A stretch of DNA of 42,399 bases from Myxococcales bacterium (GTDB lineage: Bacteria > Myxococcota_A > Polyangia > Fen-1088), in the NCBI GenBank assembly GCA_003157775.1, contig PMKP01000221.1:1-42399 (forward strand). The letters run 5' to 3'. Below are positions 1 through 10,611 of the stretch, one piece after another (within the stretch, counting starts at the first letter, position 1; each line of letters begins with the position of its first letter). The translations under genes were made by a program, and so were the position numbers. The notes beneath the pieces are model-generated. The model was not told the DNA's origin. It was given only the letters and a program-made list of their open reading frames with translations, and searched no databases.

Positions 1-795
1 CTGTCGCCCGTGGATCGCGGCATTCTGGCGCTGGTCACGCCCTTGCAGTCACGCATGGCTCGGCTGGCCCGCAGCATCGGTCACGCCGCCGGCCAGTACG
101 TCGATCTCGTGCACGTGCGCGCCGAGAACGAGGCCTTGCGCGACGAAAACGGCCGCCTGCGCGCCGAGCTGCTCGAGGCCAAGCGCGGCGCCGCTGAGAG
201 CGTGCGCTTCCAGAGACTGCTCGGCCTGCGCAACGCGGTTACCGCGGAGACCCTGGTGGCGCGGGTCATCGCCATCGACGTCTCGCCCTACTTCCGCGTG
301 GCGCGCATCCAGCTCGACCGCGGGGAAGGCCTGGTCAGCCGAGGCATGCCGGTCATCACGCCCGACGGTGTGGTGGGTCGGATCAACCGCGTCGCAGGCG
401 ACACCTCGGACATCCTGCTTTCGGTGGATCCGCGCTCGGCCATCGACGTGGTGCTGCCGCGCACCGGCGGTCGCGGCATTCTGCGCGGCAAGCCCGGCGA
501 GAATGGCTACCGCTGCGCCATCGAATACCTGATGCAGGGCGAGCAGGCCAGGGAGGGCGACCTGGTAGTCACCAGCGGCCTGGCCGGTTTTCCGCGCGAT
601 CTTCCGGTGGGCAAGGTCAGCCGAGTCACCCGCAACTCGGCCGGGCTGTCGCAGGAACTGGAGGTTTCGCCCGACGTGGACTTCGCGCGCCTCTCCGAGG
701 TGCTGGTCGTGGTGGCGCCCGCGCCGCCCGCTGACCCTGAAGCGAGCACGCACAAACCCCTGGTCCCCAGCCACGGATTGGGGGTGTATCGCTAA
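1..795 (+). CDS. mreC: Rod shape-determining protein MreC (5' partial)
   Basis: MreC is the periplasmic scaffold of the elongasome, linking MreB/MreD/RodA/PBP2. The frame is open from base 1, and the only in-window start (GTG at 10) would leave the protein without the N-terminal membrane anchor MreC needs, so the true start lies upstream. Visible are the coiled coil at about residues 35-60 (RAENEALRDENGRLRAELLE) and the beta-rich MreC core, with SPYFRVARIQLDRG, GMPVITPDGVVGRI and GDLVVTSGLAGFPRDLPVG. It overlaps mreD by one base (TAATG), the start of a co-directional mreCD-mrdA-rodA operon. mreB is probably just upstream, outside the window. Confidence 0.95.
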   Translation: MSPVDRGILALVTPLQSRMARLARSIGHAAGQYVDLVHVRAENEALRDENGRLRAELLEAKRGAAESVRFQRLLGLRNAVTAETLVARVIAIDVSPYFRVARIQLDRGEGLVSRGMPVITPDGVVGRINRVAGDTSDILLSVDPRSAIDVVLPRTGGRGILRGKPGENGYRCAIEYLMQGEQAREGDLVVTSGLAGFPRDLPVGKVSRVTRNSAGLSQELEVSPDVDFARLSEVLVVVAPAPPADPEASTHKPLVPSHGLGVYR

Positions 796-1349
796 TGCGC
801 TCTCTCGCCACCCTGATCGTCGGCCTGCTGCTGCTACTGCTGCAGTCAACGGTGATGGAATTCGCTCCCGTGCACTTGGTAACGCCGACCCTGGGCCTGC
901 TCACCGTGCTCTATATCGGCCTGTCGCCGCTCAAGTGGGCGCCGGGCGCGGCCGCGCTGGTTGGGCTGTCGCTGGGCTATCTCTTCGACCTGGTGTCAGG
1001 GGCGCCACGCGGAGTCCACGCCTTCGTCTTTCTGGTGATGGCACTCTTTGCTCGCGTCCTGGCTTCGCGCCTCGCGGTGCGAGGCGTGGTACTCAAGGCG
1101 GCGGCGGCCTTCGTGGCCAGCCTGCTCTCCGCCGTGCTTATCGTCGTGGTGCGCGCCCAGGTCAGCCCAGAAACCGGCTACGGCGGTCTCCGCCTGGCAC
1201 CACTGGAAGCCCTGCTCACGGCAGTTTTTGGACCGCCCGTGCTGTGGTTGCTAGGACGTCTCGACGGCCGCCTGGACCCGGCGCTGCTGCGGGTCGGGCT
1301 GTCGCGCCGACGTGCGCGCGCGCTGGGGTCAGGACTGCCACCGCGGTAA
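795..1349 (+). CDS. mreD: Rod shape-determining protein MreD
   Basis: This 184-residue, very hydrophobic inner-membrane protein has about five predicted membrane segments (LIVGLLLLLLQSTVMEF, LGLLTVLYIGLSPL, AALVGLSLGYLFDLVSG, VFLVMALFARVLASRL, AAAFVASLLSAVLIVVV). GYLFDLVSGAPRGVHAF matches the conserved MreD segment (G-x-x-x-D) of the family. MreD binds MreC and tethers the cytoskeletal MreB to the wall-synthesis machinery. Its ATG overlaps the mreC stop codon by one base, implying translational coupling, and mrdA follows after 9 bases. Length is slightly above the usual ~160-170 residues because of an Arg-rich C-terminal tail. Confidence 0.92.
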   Translation: MRSLATLIVGLLLLLLQSTVMEFAPVHLVTPTLGLLTVLYIGLSPLKWAPGAAALVGLSLGYLFDLVSGAPRGVHAFVFLVMALFARVLASRLAVRGVVLKAAAAFVASLLSAVLIVVVRAQVSPETGYGGLRLAPLEALLTAVFGPPVLWLLGRLDGRLDPALLRVGLSRRRARALGSGLPPR

Positions 1350-1358
1350 TCCCCAGTC

Positions 1359-3407
1359 ATGGATATCGCCGGCCAAGATGCAGAACTTCCTGAGATCCGG
1401 CACCGGGCGCGCTACCTGTCCGCCTTGGTGGGCCTGTTGTTCTTAGGCCTGGCCGCGCGACTTTTCTACCTTCAGATCGTTGAAGGCGACAGTTACTACC
1501 GCATGACGGCTGATAGCATCGTGCGCACCGCGGTCCTCCCTGCGGTCCGCGGCCAGATCCGCGACCACAAGGGCCGCGTGCTAGCCACCATGGTTCCCTC
1601 CTACGATGTTCAGGTGCTGCCCTCCCAGCTCACCCACGAAGCCTACCTGCGCTTGCGCGAGATCCTCGGCCCCGATGTGGAAGGCGTGCCGACCTGGGAA
1701 GCCATTTCCGAAGAGGCGCAAAAAGGCAAAGATCGCACCATGGTAGCGGCCGAGGACATCAAGCGCGAGGTGATGGCCCAACTCGAAACCGCGCTCGACA
1801 AGCCCGGCATCAAGGTGGTGGCAGTGCTCCGACGCCACTACCCCTTCGGCACGCTGGCCAGCCACGCCATCGGCTACATGAACGAGGTTTCGGCCGAGGA
1901 GCTGCGCACGCGCAAGGACGATGGGTACAGCTCGGGTGATTCCGTGGGCCGCACCGGTGTCGAACGCCAGTGGGAGCCCTATTTGCGCGGCCAGAAGGGC
2001 TTTGAACGGATGGTGGTCAACCGGCGCGGTCTGCGCCGCACCGACGTGCGCATCGCCGATTTGGTGGATGGACCCATCAGTCAGACACCGGTGCCCGGCA
2101 ACAACCTGGTGCTGAGCTTGGATATGGACCTGCAGCGCATCGTCGAACGCGCGTTGCGCGGCTCGCCGGCCGCGGCCGCCGTGGTTCTCGACGTGGAAAC
2201 CGGCCGCATCCTGGCGCTAGCGTCCAAGCCCAGTCTAGACCCAAACTTGATGTCGCGTGGCCTCTCCCCGGAAGCGGTATCGCGCATCCTGAGCGATCGA
2301 TTGCGCCCTTTCCGAGACAAGGCTCTGGCTGACACCTACAACCCCGGCTCGACCTTCAAAGCCGTCACCGCCTCCACCGCTCTGGAAGAAAAGCTCATCA
2401 CTCCCGAGGACAAAGTGCGCTGTGCTGGCTACATCCAGGTGGGCCGGCGCCGCTTCCGCTGCTCCAAGGTGCACAAGACGGTCAACCTGCACGATGCCAT
2501 CGTGCAAAGCTGCAACGTCTTCTTCTACGACCTGGGCGCGCGGCCGGGCATGATGAATCGCATGGCCAAGTTTGCCAACGAGTTCGGGCTCGGCGCACCC
2601 TCGGGCCTAGGACTCAACAACGAGCAGGCCGGCTTTGTGCCCACGGAGGACTGGCACCGAGCCCAGGACAGCCGCGGCGGCAAGAGCGAAGGCTTCATGA
2701 TTGGGCACGCGCTCAATACCGCCATTGGCGAGGGCGCCACGCGCGTCACCGCGCTCCAGATGGCGCTCGCCTACGCCGCCATCGCCAACGGCGGCAAGCT
2801 GTGGTTGCCACAAATCGTGGAACGGGTGGAATCGCCGGATGGTAAGGTGGTCGAGGAGTTTCCCCCGCGCGTCCGCCGGGACCTGGCCGTGTCAGCCGAA
2901 TCGCTGGCCATCATCCGCAGCGGGCTGTACGGTGTCGTCAACGATTCCAAGGGGACGGCCTACAAGGCGCGATCACACCACATCGAGGTCGCCGGCAAGA
3001 CCGGGACCGCGCAGGTCTACCGAGGCGGGCGGGTCGGCAAGGACGATCCTCCCCTGCCCTACGAGCGCGTCGACCATGCCTGGTTCGTGGGCTATGCCCC
3101 AGCCGCCAAGCCCCGCATCGCCTTCGCCGTGTTCGTCGAACACGGCGGACACGGCGGCGCAGTGGCGGCGCCGGTGGCCATGGAGATTGTCGACAATTAC
3201 TTCGAAAGCGTCGCACCGCCAGAAGATCGGTCACCGCCCCGTCTGGCGCGCCACGCGGGGTACGGCCCGGCCAAGGGAGACTCTCGCCTGCCCTCCACCG
3301 TCGGCGAGTCGCGGCCCGATCCTCTGCCTGTCCCGGGCTCGCCGAAGCCGCCTGCGAGAAATGACCCTGCTCTACCACCGGACTCAGTCCGCAAGGAGAA
3401 TCGCTAG
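1359..3407 (+). CDS. mrdA: Penicillin-binding protein 2 (elongasome transpeptidase)
   Basis: This 682-residue class B PBP cross-links peptidoglycan during cell elongation in partnership with RodA. It has one N-terminal membrane anchor (ALVGLLFLGLAARLFYLQIV, ~25-45), the PBP dimerisation/pedestal region (VRGQIRDHKGRVLA onward) and a C-terminal transpeptidase domain. All three penicilloyl-serine transferase motifs are visible: STFK with Ser331, SCN at 384-386 and KTG at 547-549. The C-terminal ~60 residues are Pro/Ser-rich and low complexity. It lies 9 bases after mreD and overlaps rodA by one base. The start ATG follows the mreD stop closely and no better start is visible. Confidence 0.96.
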   Translation: MDIAGQDAELPEIRHRARYLSALVGLLFLGLAARLFYLQIVEGDSYYRMTADSIVRTAVLPAVRGQIRDHKGRVLATMVPSYDVQVLPSQLTHEAYLRLREILGPDVEGVPTWEAISEEAQKGKDRTMVAAEDIKREVMAQLETALDKPGIKVVAVLRRHYPFGTLASHAIGYMNEVSAEELRTRKDDGYSSGDSVGRTGVERQWEPYLRGQKGFERMVVNRRGLRRTDVRIADLVDGPISQTPVPGNNLVLSLDMDLQRIVERALRGSPAAAAVVLDVETGRILALASKPSLDPNLMSRGLSPEAVSRILSDRLRPFRDKALADTYNPGSTFKAVTASTALEEKLITPEDKVRCAGYIQVGRRRFRCSKVHKTVNLHDAIVQSCNVFFYDLGARPGMMNRMAKFANEFGLGAPSGLGLNNEQAGFVPTEDWHRAQDSRGGKSEGFMIGHALNTAIGEGATRVTALQMALAYAAIANGGKLWLPQIVERVESPDGKVVEEFPPRVRRDLAVSAESLAIIRSGLYGVVNDSKGTAYKARSHHIEVAGKTGTAQVYRGGRVGKDDPPLPYERVDHAWFVGYAPAAKPRIAFAVFVEHGGHGGAVAAPVAMEIVDNYFESVAPPEDRSPPRLARHAGYGPAKGDSRLPSTVGESRPDPLPVPGSPKPPARNDPALPPDSVRKENR

Positions 3408-4507
3408 TGCCGCGAGTCGTCTCCTGGCGCAAACTGCGCTTCCGCTTCGACTGGATGCTCACCGTGGCCACCCTGGTGTGCATCTCGCTCGGGCTGCTCA
3501 ACTTGTGGAGCGCCGTGCTCGAGCGCCAGTTTCACCTGTTCGCGCAGCAGCTCTCTTGGGCCGCGGTTGGCGGTCTGCTGTTTCTGGCGGTGGCCAGTTT
3601 CGACTACCGGGTCATTGCGCGAATGGGCTACGTGCTCTACGGCATCGGCATCGCGTTGCTGGGGACCGTGCTCATTCACGGAAAGATGGTGGGCGGTTCG
3701 CGGCGCTGGTTCGATCTGGGCGCCTTTCACCTGCAGCCATCCGAGCTCATGAAAGTTCTTACCATCATCGCTCTGGCCAAGTACGTGCACGAGACCCCTG
3801 CGCTCGACGGGCGGACCCTGCGCCACATCTTGGTGCCCATCTTTCTCGCCGGCCTACCCTTCCTCCTCATCGCTGCGGAACCAGATCTGGGCACCGCCCT
3901 CATCGTCGTGCTGATCTTCGCCACTGTCATGCTGACCGCGCGCCTCCGCCTCAAGACCATGGCCGGGATCGTCCTGGTGGCGGCGCTGGCCGCCACGCCC
4001 TTGTGGGAATACGCCCTGCACGACTATCAGCGCAACCGCATCCTGGCCTTCATCAACCCAGCGGTCGACCCTGCCACGGCGTGGCAACCACGCCAAGCCA
4101 TGAATGCCGTGGGTTCGGGACGGCTCATCGGCAAGGGATTCTTGCAGGGGACGCAGATTCGGCTGCGCTCACTGCCGGCGCTGTGGACCGACTTCCCGTT
4201 TGCCGTGTGGGCCGAGGAATGGGGCTTTCTCGGTTGCATGGTCGTCTTGCTCGCCTATGCCCTGCTCGCCCTTTGGGTGATCAAGATTGGGCGCGAGGCC
4301 CGCGATCGATTCGGCATCACGGTCTGCGTGGGCGTGGCGGCCATGCTCTCGTGGCAGGTGGTCGTCAACATCGGCATGGTGACCGGCCTTCTGCCGGTGG
4401 TCGGCGTCACCCTGCCCCTGCTGAGCTACGGCGGATCGAGCGCACTCACCGTCATGTTGGCGCTGGGCTTGGTGATGAACGTGTCGGTGCGACGGTTCGC
4501 GTACTAG
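3407..4507 (+). CDS. rodA: RodA, SEDS-family peptidoglycan glycosyltransferase
   Basis: RodA polymerises lipid II into glycan strands in the elongasome. The 366-residue protein is a polytopic membrane protein with about ten hydrophobic helices. It carries SEDS signature blocks: GGSRRWFDLGAFHLQPSELMK around 90-110, AAEPDLGTALIV, and near the C terminus PLLSYGGSSALTVMLALG. The GTG start overlaps the mrdA stop (TAGTG), and AAGGAG lies about ten bases upstream, inside mrdA, supporting this start. It is the last gene of the operon and converges on ddl, whose stop is 21 bases away. No strong terminator hairpin is visible between them. Confidence 0.96.
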   Translation: MPRVVSWRKLRFRFDWMLTVATLVCISLGLLNLWSAVLERQFHLFAQQLSWAAVGGLLFLAVASFDYRVIARMGYVLYGIGIALLGTVLIHGKMVGGSRRWFDLGAFHLQPSELMKVLTIIALAKYVHETPALDGRTLRHILVPIFLAGLPFLLIAAEPDLGTALIVVLIFATVMLTARLRLKTMAGIVLVAALAATPLWEYALHDYQRNRILAFINPAVDPATAWQPRQAMNAVGSGRLIGKGFLQGTQIRLRSLPALWTDFPFAVWAEEWGFLGCMVVLLAYALLALWVIKIGREARDRFGITVCVGVAAMLSWQVVVNIGMVTGLLPVVGVTLPLLSYGGSSALTVMLALGLVMNVSVRRFAY

Positions 4508-4528
4508 CGTTGTGGCGATAAGCAGCGA

Positions 4529-5635
4529 TCAGATCTGCGTCTTCAATTTGCGTCGCTCCGCACGCCGCTCGATGGCCAGGTCGATGAGGCGCGCGATCAG
4601 CTCTTTCTGCGACACGCCCGATGCCTCCCACATCTTGGGGTACATGCTAATGGCGGTGAAGCCTGGGATGGTGTTGACCTCGTTTACGTAGAGCGTGCTC
4701 GACTGCCGGTCGAGGAAAAAATCTACCCGCGCCATACCTGCCAGCTCCAAGCAGCGGAAGGTCTCCACCGCCAGTTTGCGTACCCGTAGGGTCAGTTCAG
4801 GTGGAAGGTCGGCCGCGATCTTGGCGTCCGCGCCGTCCGCGTCCACGTACTTGGCGTTGTAAGAATAGAAGCCATCTCTGTGATGAACTATGATCTCCGC
4901 CGGCACGGAGGCCTGGGGCTCGTCGTTGCCCAGCACCGCGCACTCGATCTCGCGGGCATTGACCGCCGCCTCCACCAGGACCTTGCTGTCGAACCCCAGC
5001 GCGGCTCGCAGCGCCGGTTCCAGCTCGGCGGCGGACTTGACCTTGCTGACACCGACCGACGATCCGGCGTTGGCCGGCTTCACGAACACTGGAAAACCCA
5101 GCTCCGAGGCGTACGCCAGCGCAGCCGCGCGGTTTCGGGAGAATTCGCGCGCGCTGACTAGTCGCCAGGGCACGACCAGGATCCCGGCCTGCGCCAAGAG
5201 GCGCTTGGCCACGTCCTTGTCCATGCCGATGGCCGAGCCGAGCGTCCCCGGCCCGACGTAGGCGATGTCGGCCAACTCCAGCAGACCTTGCACGGTTCCA
5301 TCCTCGCCGTAGGTTCCGTGCAAGACCGGGAACACCACGTCGTCGTGGCGAAGCAAGGCACGCGGCGTGGTCACCGCCCCGCCGCTGTCGGGATAAACCG
5401 GCACTTGCAACGCGCGCCCTACTGCCTTCAGGCTGAGGGTGCGCGGATCACCTGTGGCGCCCAGCAGGGTCTGTTCAGCCTCAGGCCGCCAGCGGCCCTG
5501 CTTGTCGATGCCGATCAGAACCGGTTCGAAACGTTCGCGGTCGAGTGCGACGAAGACGTTGCGGGCCGACAGCAGCGACACCTCGTGCTCCGCCGATCGG
5601 CCACCAAAGAGAATGATGACGCGGGTCTTGTTCAC
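4529..5635 (-). CDS. ddl: D-alanine--D-alanine ligase
   Basis: An ATP-grasp ligase of 368 residues that makes the D-Ala-D-Ala dipeptide of peptidoglycan precursors. The N-terminal domain starts with IILFGGRSAEHEVSLLSARN, typical of the DdlA-type branch. The substrate loop FYSYNAKYVD keeps the tyrosine expected for D-Ala specificity rather than the histidine of D-lactate ligases. ATP-grasp segments include FVKPANAGSSVGVSK, ARVDFFLD and YVNEVNTIPGFTAISMYPKMW with metal ligands. The start is a GTG at 5635; no upstream ATG fits. It faces rodA tail to tail and belongs functionally to the neighbouring wall-synthesis genes. Confidence 0.95.
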   Translation of the reverse strand: MNKTRVIILFGGRSAEHEVSLLSARNVFVALDRERFEPVLIGIDKQGRWRPEAEQTLLGATGDPRTLSLKAVGRALQVPVYPDSGGAVTTPRALLRHDDVVFPVLHGTYGEDGTVQGLLELADIAYVGPGTLGSAIGMDKDVAKRLLAQAGILVVPWRLVSAREFSRNRAAALAYASELGFPVFVKPANAGSSVGVSKVKSAAELEPALRAALGFDSKVLVEAAVNAREIECAVLGNDEPQASVPAEIIVHHRDGFYSYNAKYVDADGADAKIAADLPPELTLRVRKLAVETFRCLELAGMARVDFFLDRQSSTLYVNEVNTIPGFTAISMYPKMWEASGVSQKELIARLIDLAIERRAERRKLKTQI

Positions 5636-5673
5636 GGCCTGACCCTACTACCCGTCGCCGTTCGCCGCCAGAT

Positions 5674-7764
<2,091 letters not shown>

Positions 7765-7796
7765 GAGAGTGCTCAGCAAGAACGCCAGCACGACCT

Positions 7797-9134
7797 CTAC
7801 GCCCTTCCGCGCATCAGCCGTTTGACCGTGCCCGAAAGCGCAAACAGCGCCGCGCCGGCAATCAGTGTGACTACCACGAACATCAGGAAAAAGTCTGCCT
7901 GGCCGCCCAGAATGCGAAACACCTCGCCGCGCTCGACCTTTTCCACCTGTCCGGCCAGGATGCCGGCGCAGCGATCGGAGACGAAGAAGGCCAAGAACCA
8001 AATGCCCATCATGAGTGAGGCGAAGCGCGCTGGCGCCAGCTTGGTCACCATGGAAAGCCCGACCGGCGAAAGGCACAGCTCGCCGCAGGTCTGCAACACG
8101 TAAGTCGCAATCAACCACAGCGGGCTCACGCGAACCCCGGCGTCGGAAAGGCGCGCAGCCACCACCATGATGGCGAAGCCTGCGCTGACCAGGAACAAAC
8201 CGGTGGCGAACTTGACCGGCGTGCTCGGCTCGCGACCGCGCGCTGCCAGCCGGCCCCACATCCAGGCAAACACCGGCGCCAACACGATGATGGCAACCGG
8301 ATTCACTGACTGGAAGTAGGGGGCAAGGAAGTCAATGCCGAGAAAGTGCCGCCCGGTGCGCTCCTCGGCGAAGAAATTCATGGACGAGCCCGCCTGCTCG
8401 AAGGCGATCCAGAAGAAAATATTGAAGAAGGCCAGGATGGCGATGGTGGCAATGCCGCGCCGGTCGTCAGACGAAAGCGGCTGACGGGCCGGCCCGTCCC
8501 GCGCAGGGGCTCGACCGGCGGGTACGTCGCCAATGCCGGGCAGGTAGCGCTTCTTGAAGACGAGGTAGGTCACTAGGCCCGCCACCATGCCCACCCCGGC
8601 CGCGCCAAAGCCCCAGTGCCAGCCGAAGCGTTCGCTCTTGGCCAAGTAACCGCAAATGATGGGCCCCAGCGCGGCTCCGGTGTTGATCCCCATGTAGAAG
8701 ATGGTGAAGGCCGAATCGCGACGGCGGTCGCCGGGTCGGTAGAGCTGCCCCACCATGGTCGAGATGTTGGACTTGAAGAATCCAGTTCCGAGAATGATGA
8801 GCGCCAGCCCGAGAAAGAACGTCGGCCGGGCGGGCACCGCCAGGCAGAAGTGGCCCGAGGCGATCACGATGCCGCCAATGATGAGGGCACGGTGGGTGCC
8901 CAAGAACCGATCCGCCAGGTAGCCGCCGAAGAGAGGGGTCAGGTAAACCAGCCCCGTGTACCAGCCGTAGAGATTGGCGGCCTCTTGCTTGGACCAACCG
9001 AATCCGCCCGCCGTGCTGACCAGGAACAACACCAAGAATGCCCGCATCCCGTAGTAGGAGAATCTCTCCCACATCTCGACCCCGAAAAGTAGGAAGAGCC
9101 CGGGCGGCTGCTTGGAGGTGCTTTTCTCCAGCAA
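7797..9134 (-). CDS. POT/PTR2-family proton-dependent oligopeptide transporter (MFS)
   Basis: An inner-membrane symporter importing di/tripeptides with protons. The 445-residue protein has about 12 hydrophobic segments. It shows the family motif ExxERFxYYG (EMWERFSYYGMRAFLV at about 20), the MFS loop GYLADRFLGTHRALI and the PTR2 signature region GTGFFKSNISTMVGQLY. It is somewhat shorter than common family members (~480-500). The start used is a TTG directly after the stop of the Omp85-like gene; no clear Shine-Dalgarno sequence is seen, so the exact start is uncertain. It precedes the prolyl oligopeptidase by about 30 bases, a plausible operon for peptide import followed by hydrolysis. Confidence 0.93.
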   Translation of the reverse strand: MLEKSTSKQPPGLFLLFGVEMWERFSYYGMRAFLVLFLVSTAGGFGWSKQEAANLYGWYTGLVYLTPLFGGYLADRFLGTHRALIIGGIVIASGHFCLAVPARPTFFLGLALIILGTGFFKSNISTMVGQLYRPGDRRRDSAFTIFYMGINTGAALGPIICGYLAKSERFGWHWGFGAAGVGMVAGLVTYLVFKKRYLPGIGDVPAGRAPARDGPARQPLSSDDRRGIATIAILAFFNIFFWIAFEQAGSSMNFFAEERTGRHFLGIDFLAPYFQSVNPVAIIVLAPVFAWMWGRLAARGREPSTPVKFATGLFLVSAGFAIMVVAARLSDAGVRVSPLWLIATYVLQTCGELCLSPVGLSMVTKLAPARFASLMMGIWFLAFFVSDRCAGILAGQVEKVERGEVFRILGGQADFFLMFVVVTLIAGAALFALSGTVKRLMRGRA

Positions 9135-9135
9135 G

Positions 9136-10504
9136 TTACACGCCCAGAATCAGGATCAGGCGCACGTCCTTAGTGCCCAGGCCGTTGCCCACGTCCAGGC
9201 CCACCAGAGGTATGGCCACGGTCCGCAAAAAGAAGCGCAGACCCGCGCCGGCCGAGCTATGCAAATCTTGCCCCACCTGGAACCCCTGGTGGAGCAAACT
9301 GGGTGGCAGAAACTGGCGGCCATCGGATCGGAGGTCGTAGGTGTCGCCGGTCTTGGCTGGAAGTTTGCGATACCAGATGGCCGCGGCGTCGTTGAAGACC
9401 AAGCCGCGAACGTCAACACCCCACAGCGAAAAGAGGGGGAAGTGGTACTCGACCTGGGTACGCAGGTGCGTGTCGCCTTGGAACTGTCGATAGAGATAGC
9501 CGCGCAGATTGGTGCCGCCGGCCGAATTCTCCGCCCACAGCGGCAAATTGTCGCCCGCATTGGCGCCTGCGCGCATGATCAAGTTGTGGCGGCGAAAGAA
9601 GCGAATCCCATGCTCGTACCCAACACCGGCCTTCCAGTAGTTGGTCTTGTCGTCGCTACCCCACCGGGTACCCCCAACCTCCAGGGAAAAGCCCAGCGCA
9701 TTGCCGTACATGACCGCTTGCTGGCGGGCGCGAAAATCGAAGGTCACGTTGGCGGTGGCGGCGCCCCGCCGTGCGCTTTCCGCGGCTTTCGGCAGAATGA
9801 TGCCGGTGTCTTGCACATAACTGTCGTCGGTATTGGCGCCTGACCACATCACGTCGTTCTGATCAAGCATCCATCCCACCGAGGTACGGACCCTGCGGAA
9901 CCAGGCCACACCCACGTTGATCTCACCGCCGTAGGTGCGCAGCTTGGTGTTGCGCAGAGCCGCCAGGGGCATGTCGGGCTGGTTGCTGTATTCGGGAATG
10001 ATCTGCAGTTGGAACTTCCCCTTGACGGTGAAAAAGATCCACGATCCCCACACCGCCGGGTCCTCGTAGGCCACCAAAGCGCCTGAATCGACATTGGAGA
10101 TGGCGCCCCCCGATGACCCCGCGCTTGCCTCTGCCAAAGAGGTTGCCGTGGCCGACGACCGCCCCGCCCGAAATATTGCCCGGCGAATAGGAGAAGGTGG
10201 GCAGCGGCGCCCAGGGGAATTTCTCCTTGACCACGATGTTGACGCGCACGCCGTCCTGGTGCGGCTCCCAATAGACATTCACGTCCGCAAACAACCCGGA
10301 GGTGTGCAGCCGCTCGCGTACCATGTCCAGCGTATCCGGCTGCAAGAGTTGGCCGATGGAGATGCCGGCAATGGAGCGGATGGTTTCCTCGTTGGTGCGA
10401 ACCGCGTTCTGAACCCGAACGTCGGTGATGACCTCGTCCATTGCCCACGCCTGCGCGGCGGTCAGGCTGACCGCAAGCGCGGCGAGACAAACTAGGAAGC
10501 GCAT
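9136..10504 (-). pseudogene. Omp85/BamA-like outer-membrane barrel protein, interrupted by a one-base frameshift
   Basis: The 5' part (ORF 9923-10504) starts with a signal peptide MRFLVCLAALAVSLTAAQAWA and one POTRA-like domain (DEVITDVRVQNAVRTNEETI to VNIVVKEKFPWAP). It then reads SPGNISGGAVVGHGNLFGRG, as in Omp85 barrels. It loses the frame at a G6 run (C6 at 10106-10111 on the plus strand). The rest continues in the other frame (ORF 9136-10278) from AISNVDSGALVAYEDPAVWG through a barrel-like sequence to LILILGV. Removing one G restores a continuous protein of about 455 residues. One POTRA plus barrel resembles short Omp85/surface-antigen proteins rather than full BamA. The break may be a sequencing error, true decay or slipped-strand switching; the sequence cannot tell. 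Confidence 0.85.
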
Positions 10505-10611
10505 GCGGCCGCCATCTTATCACCGTCCGAGCCGTTCCTTTGCTTCCGCCGTACGAAATCCCACGCTCGGAGTTGTGCCCATCGCGGTTGCCGAGTAGCT
10601 TACTTCCGCCG

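Noticed and set aside
2701-4521. 606-residue plus-strand ORF overlapping mrdA and rodA
   Set aside because: Out-of-frame shadow of two well-supported genes; Arg/Pro-rich translation typical of shifted GC-rich codons.
7765-8259. N-terminal extension of the oligopeptidase ORF to 8259
   Set aside because: It lies inside the peptide transporter gene in another frame, and the family N terminus begins near 7764.
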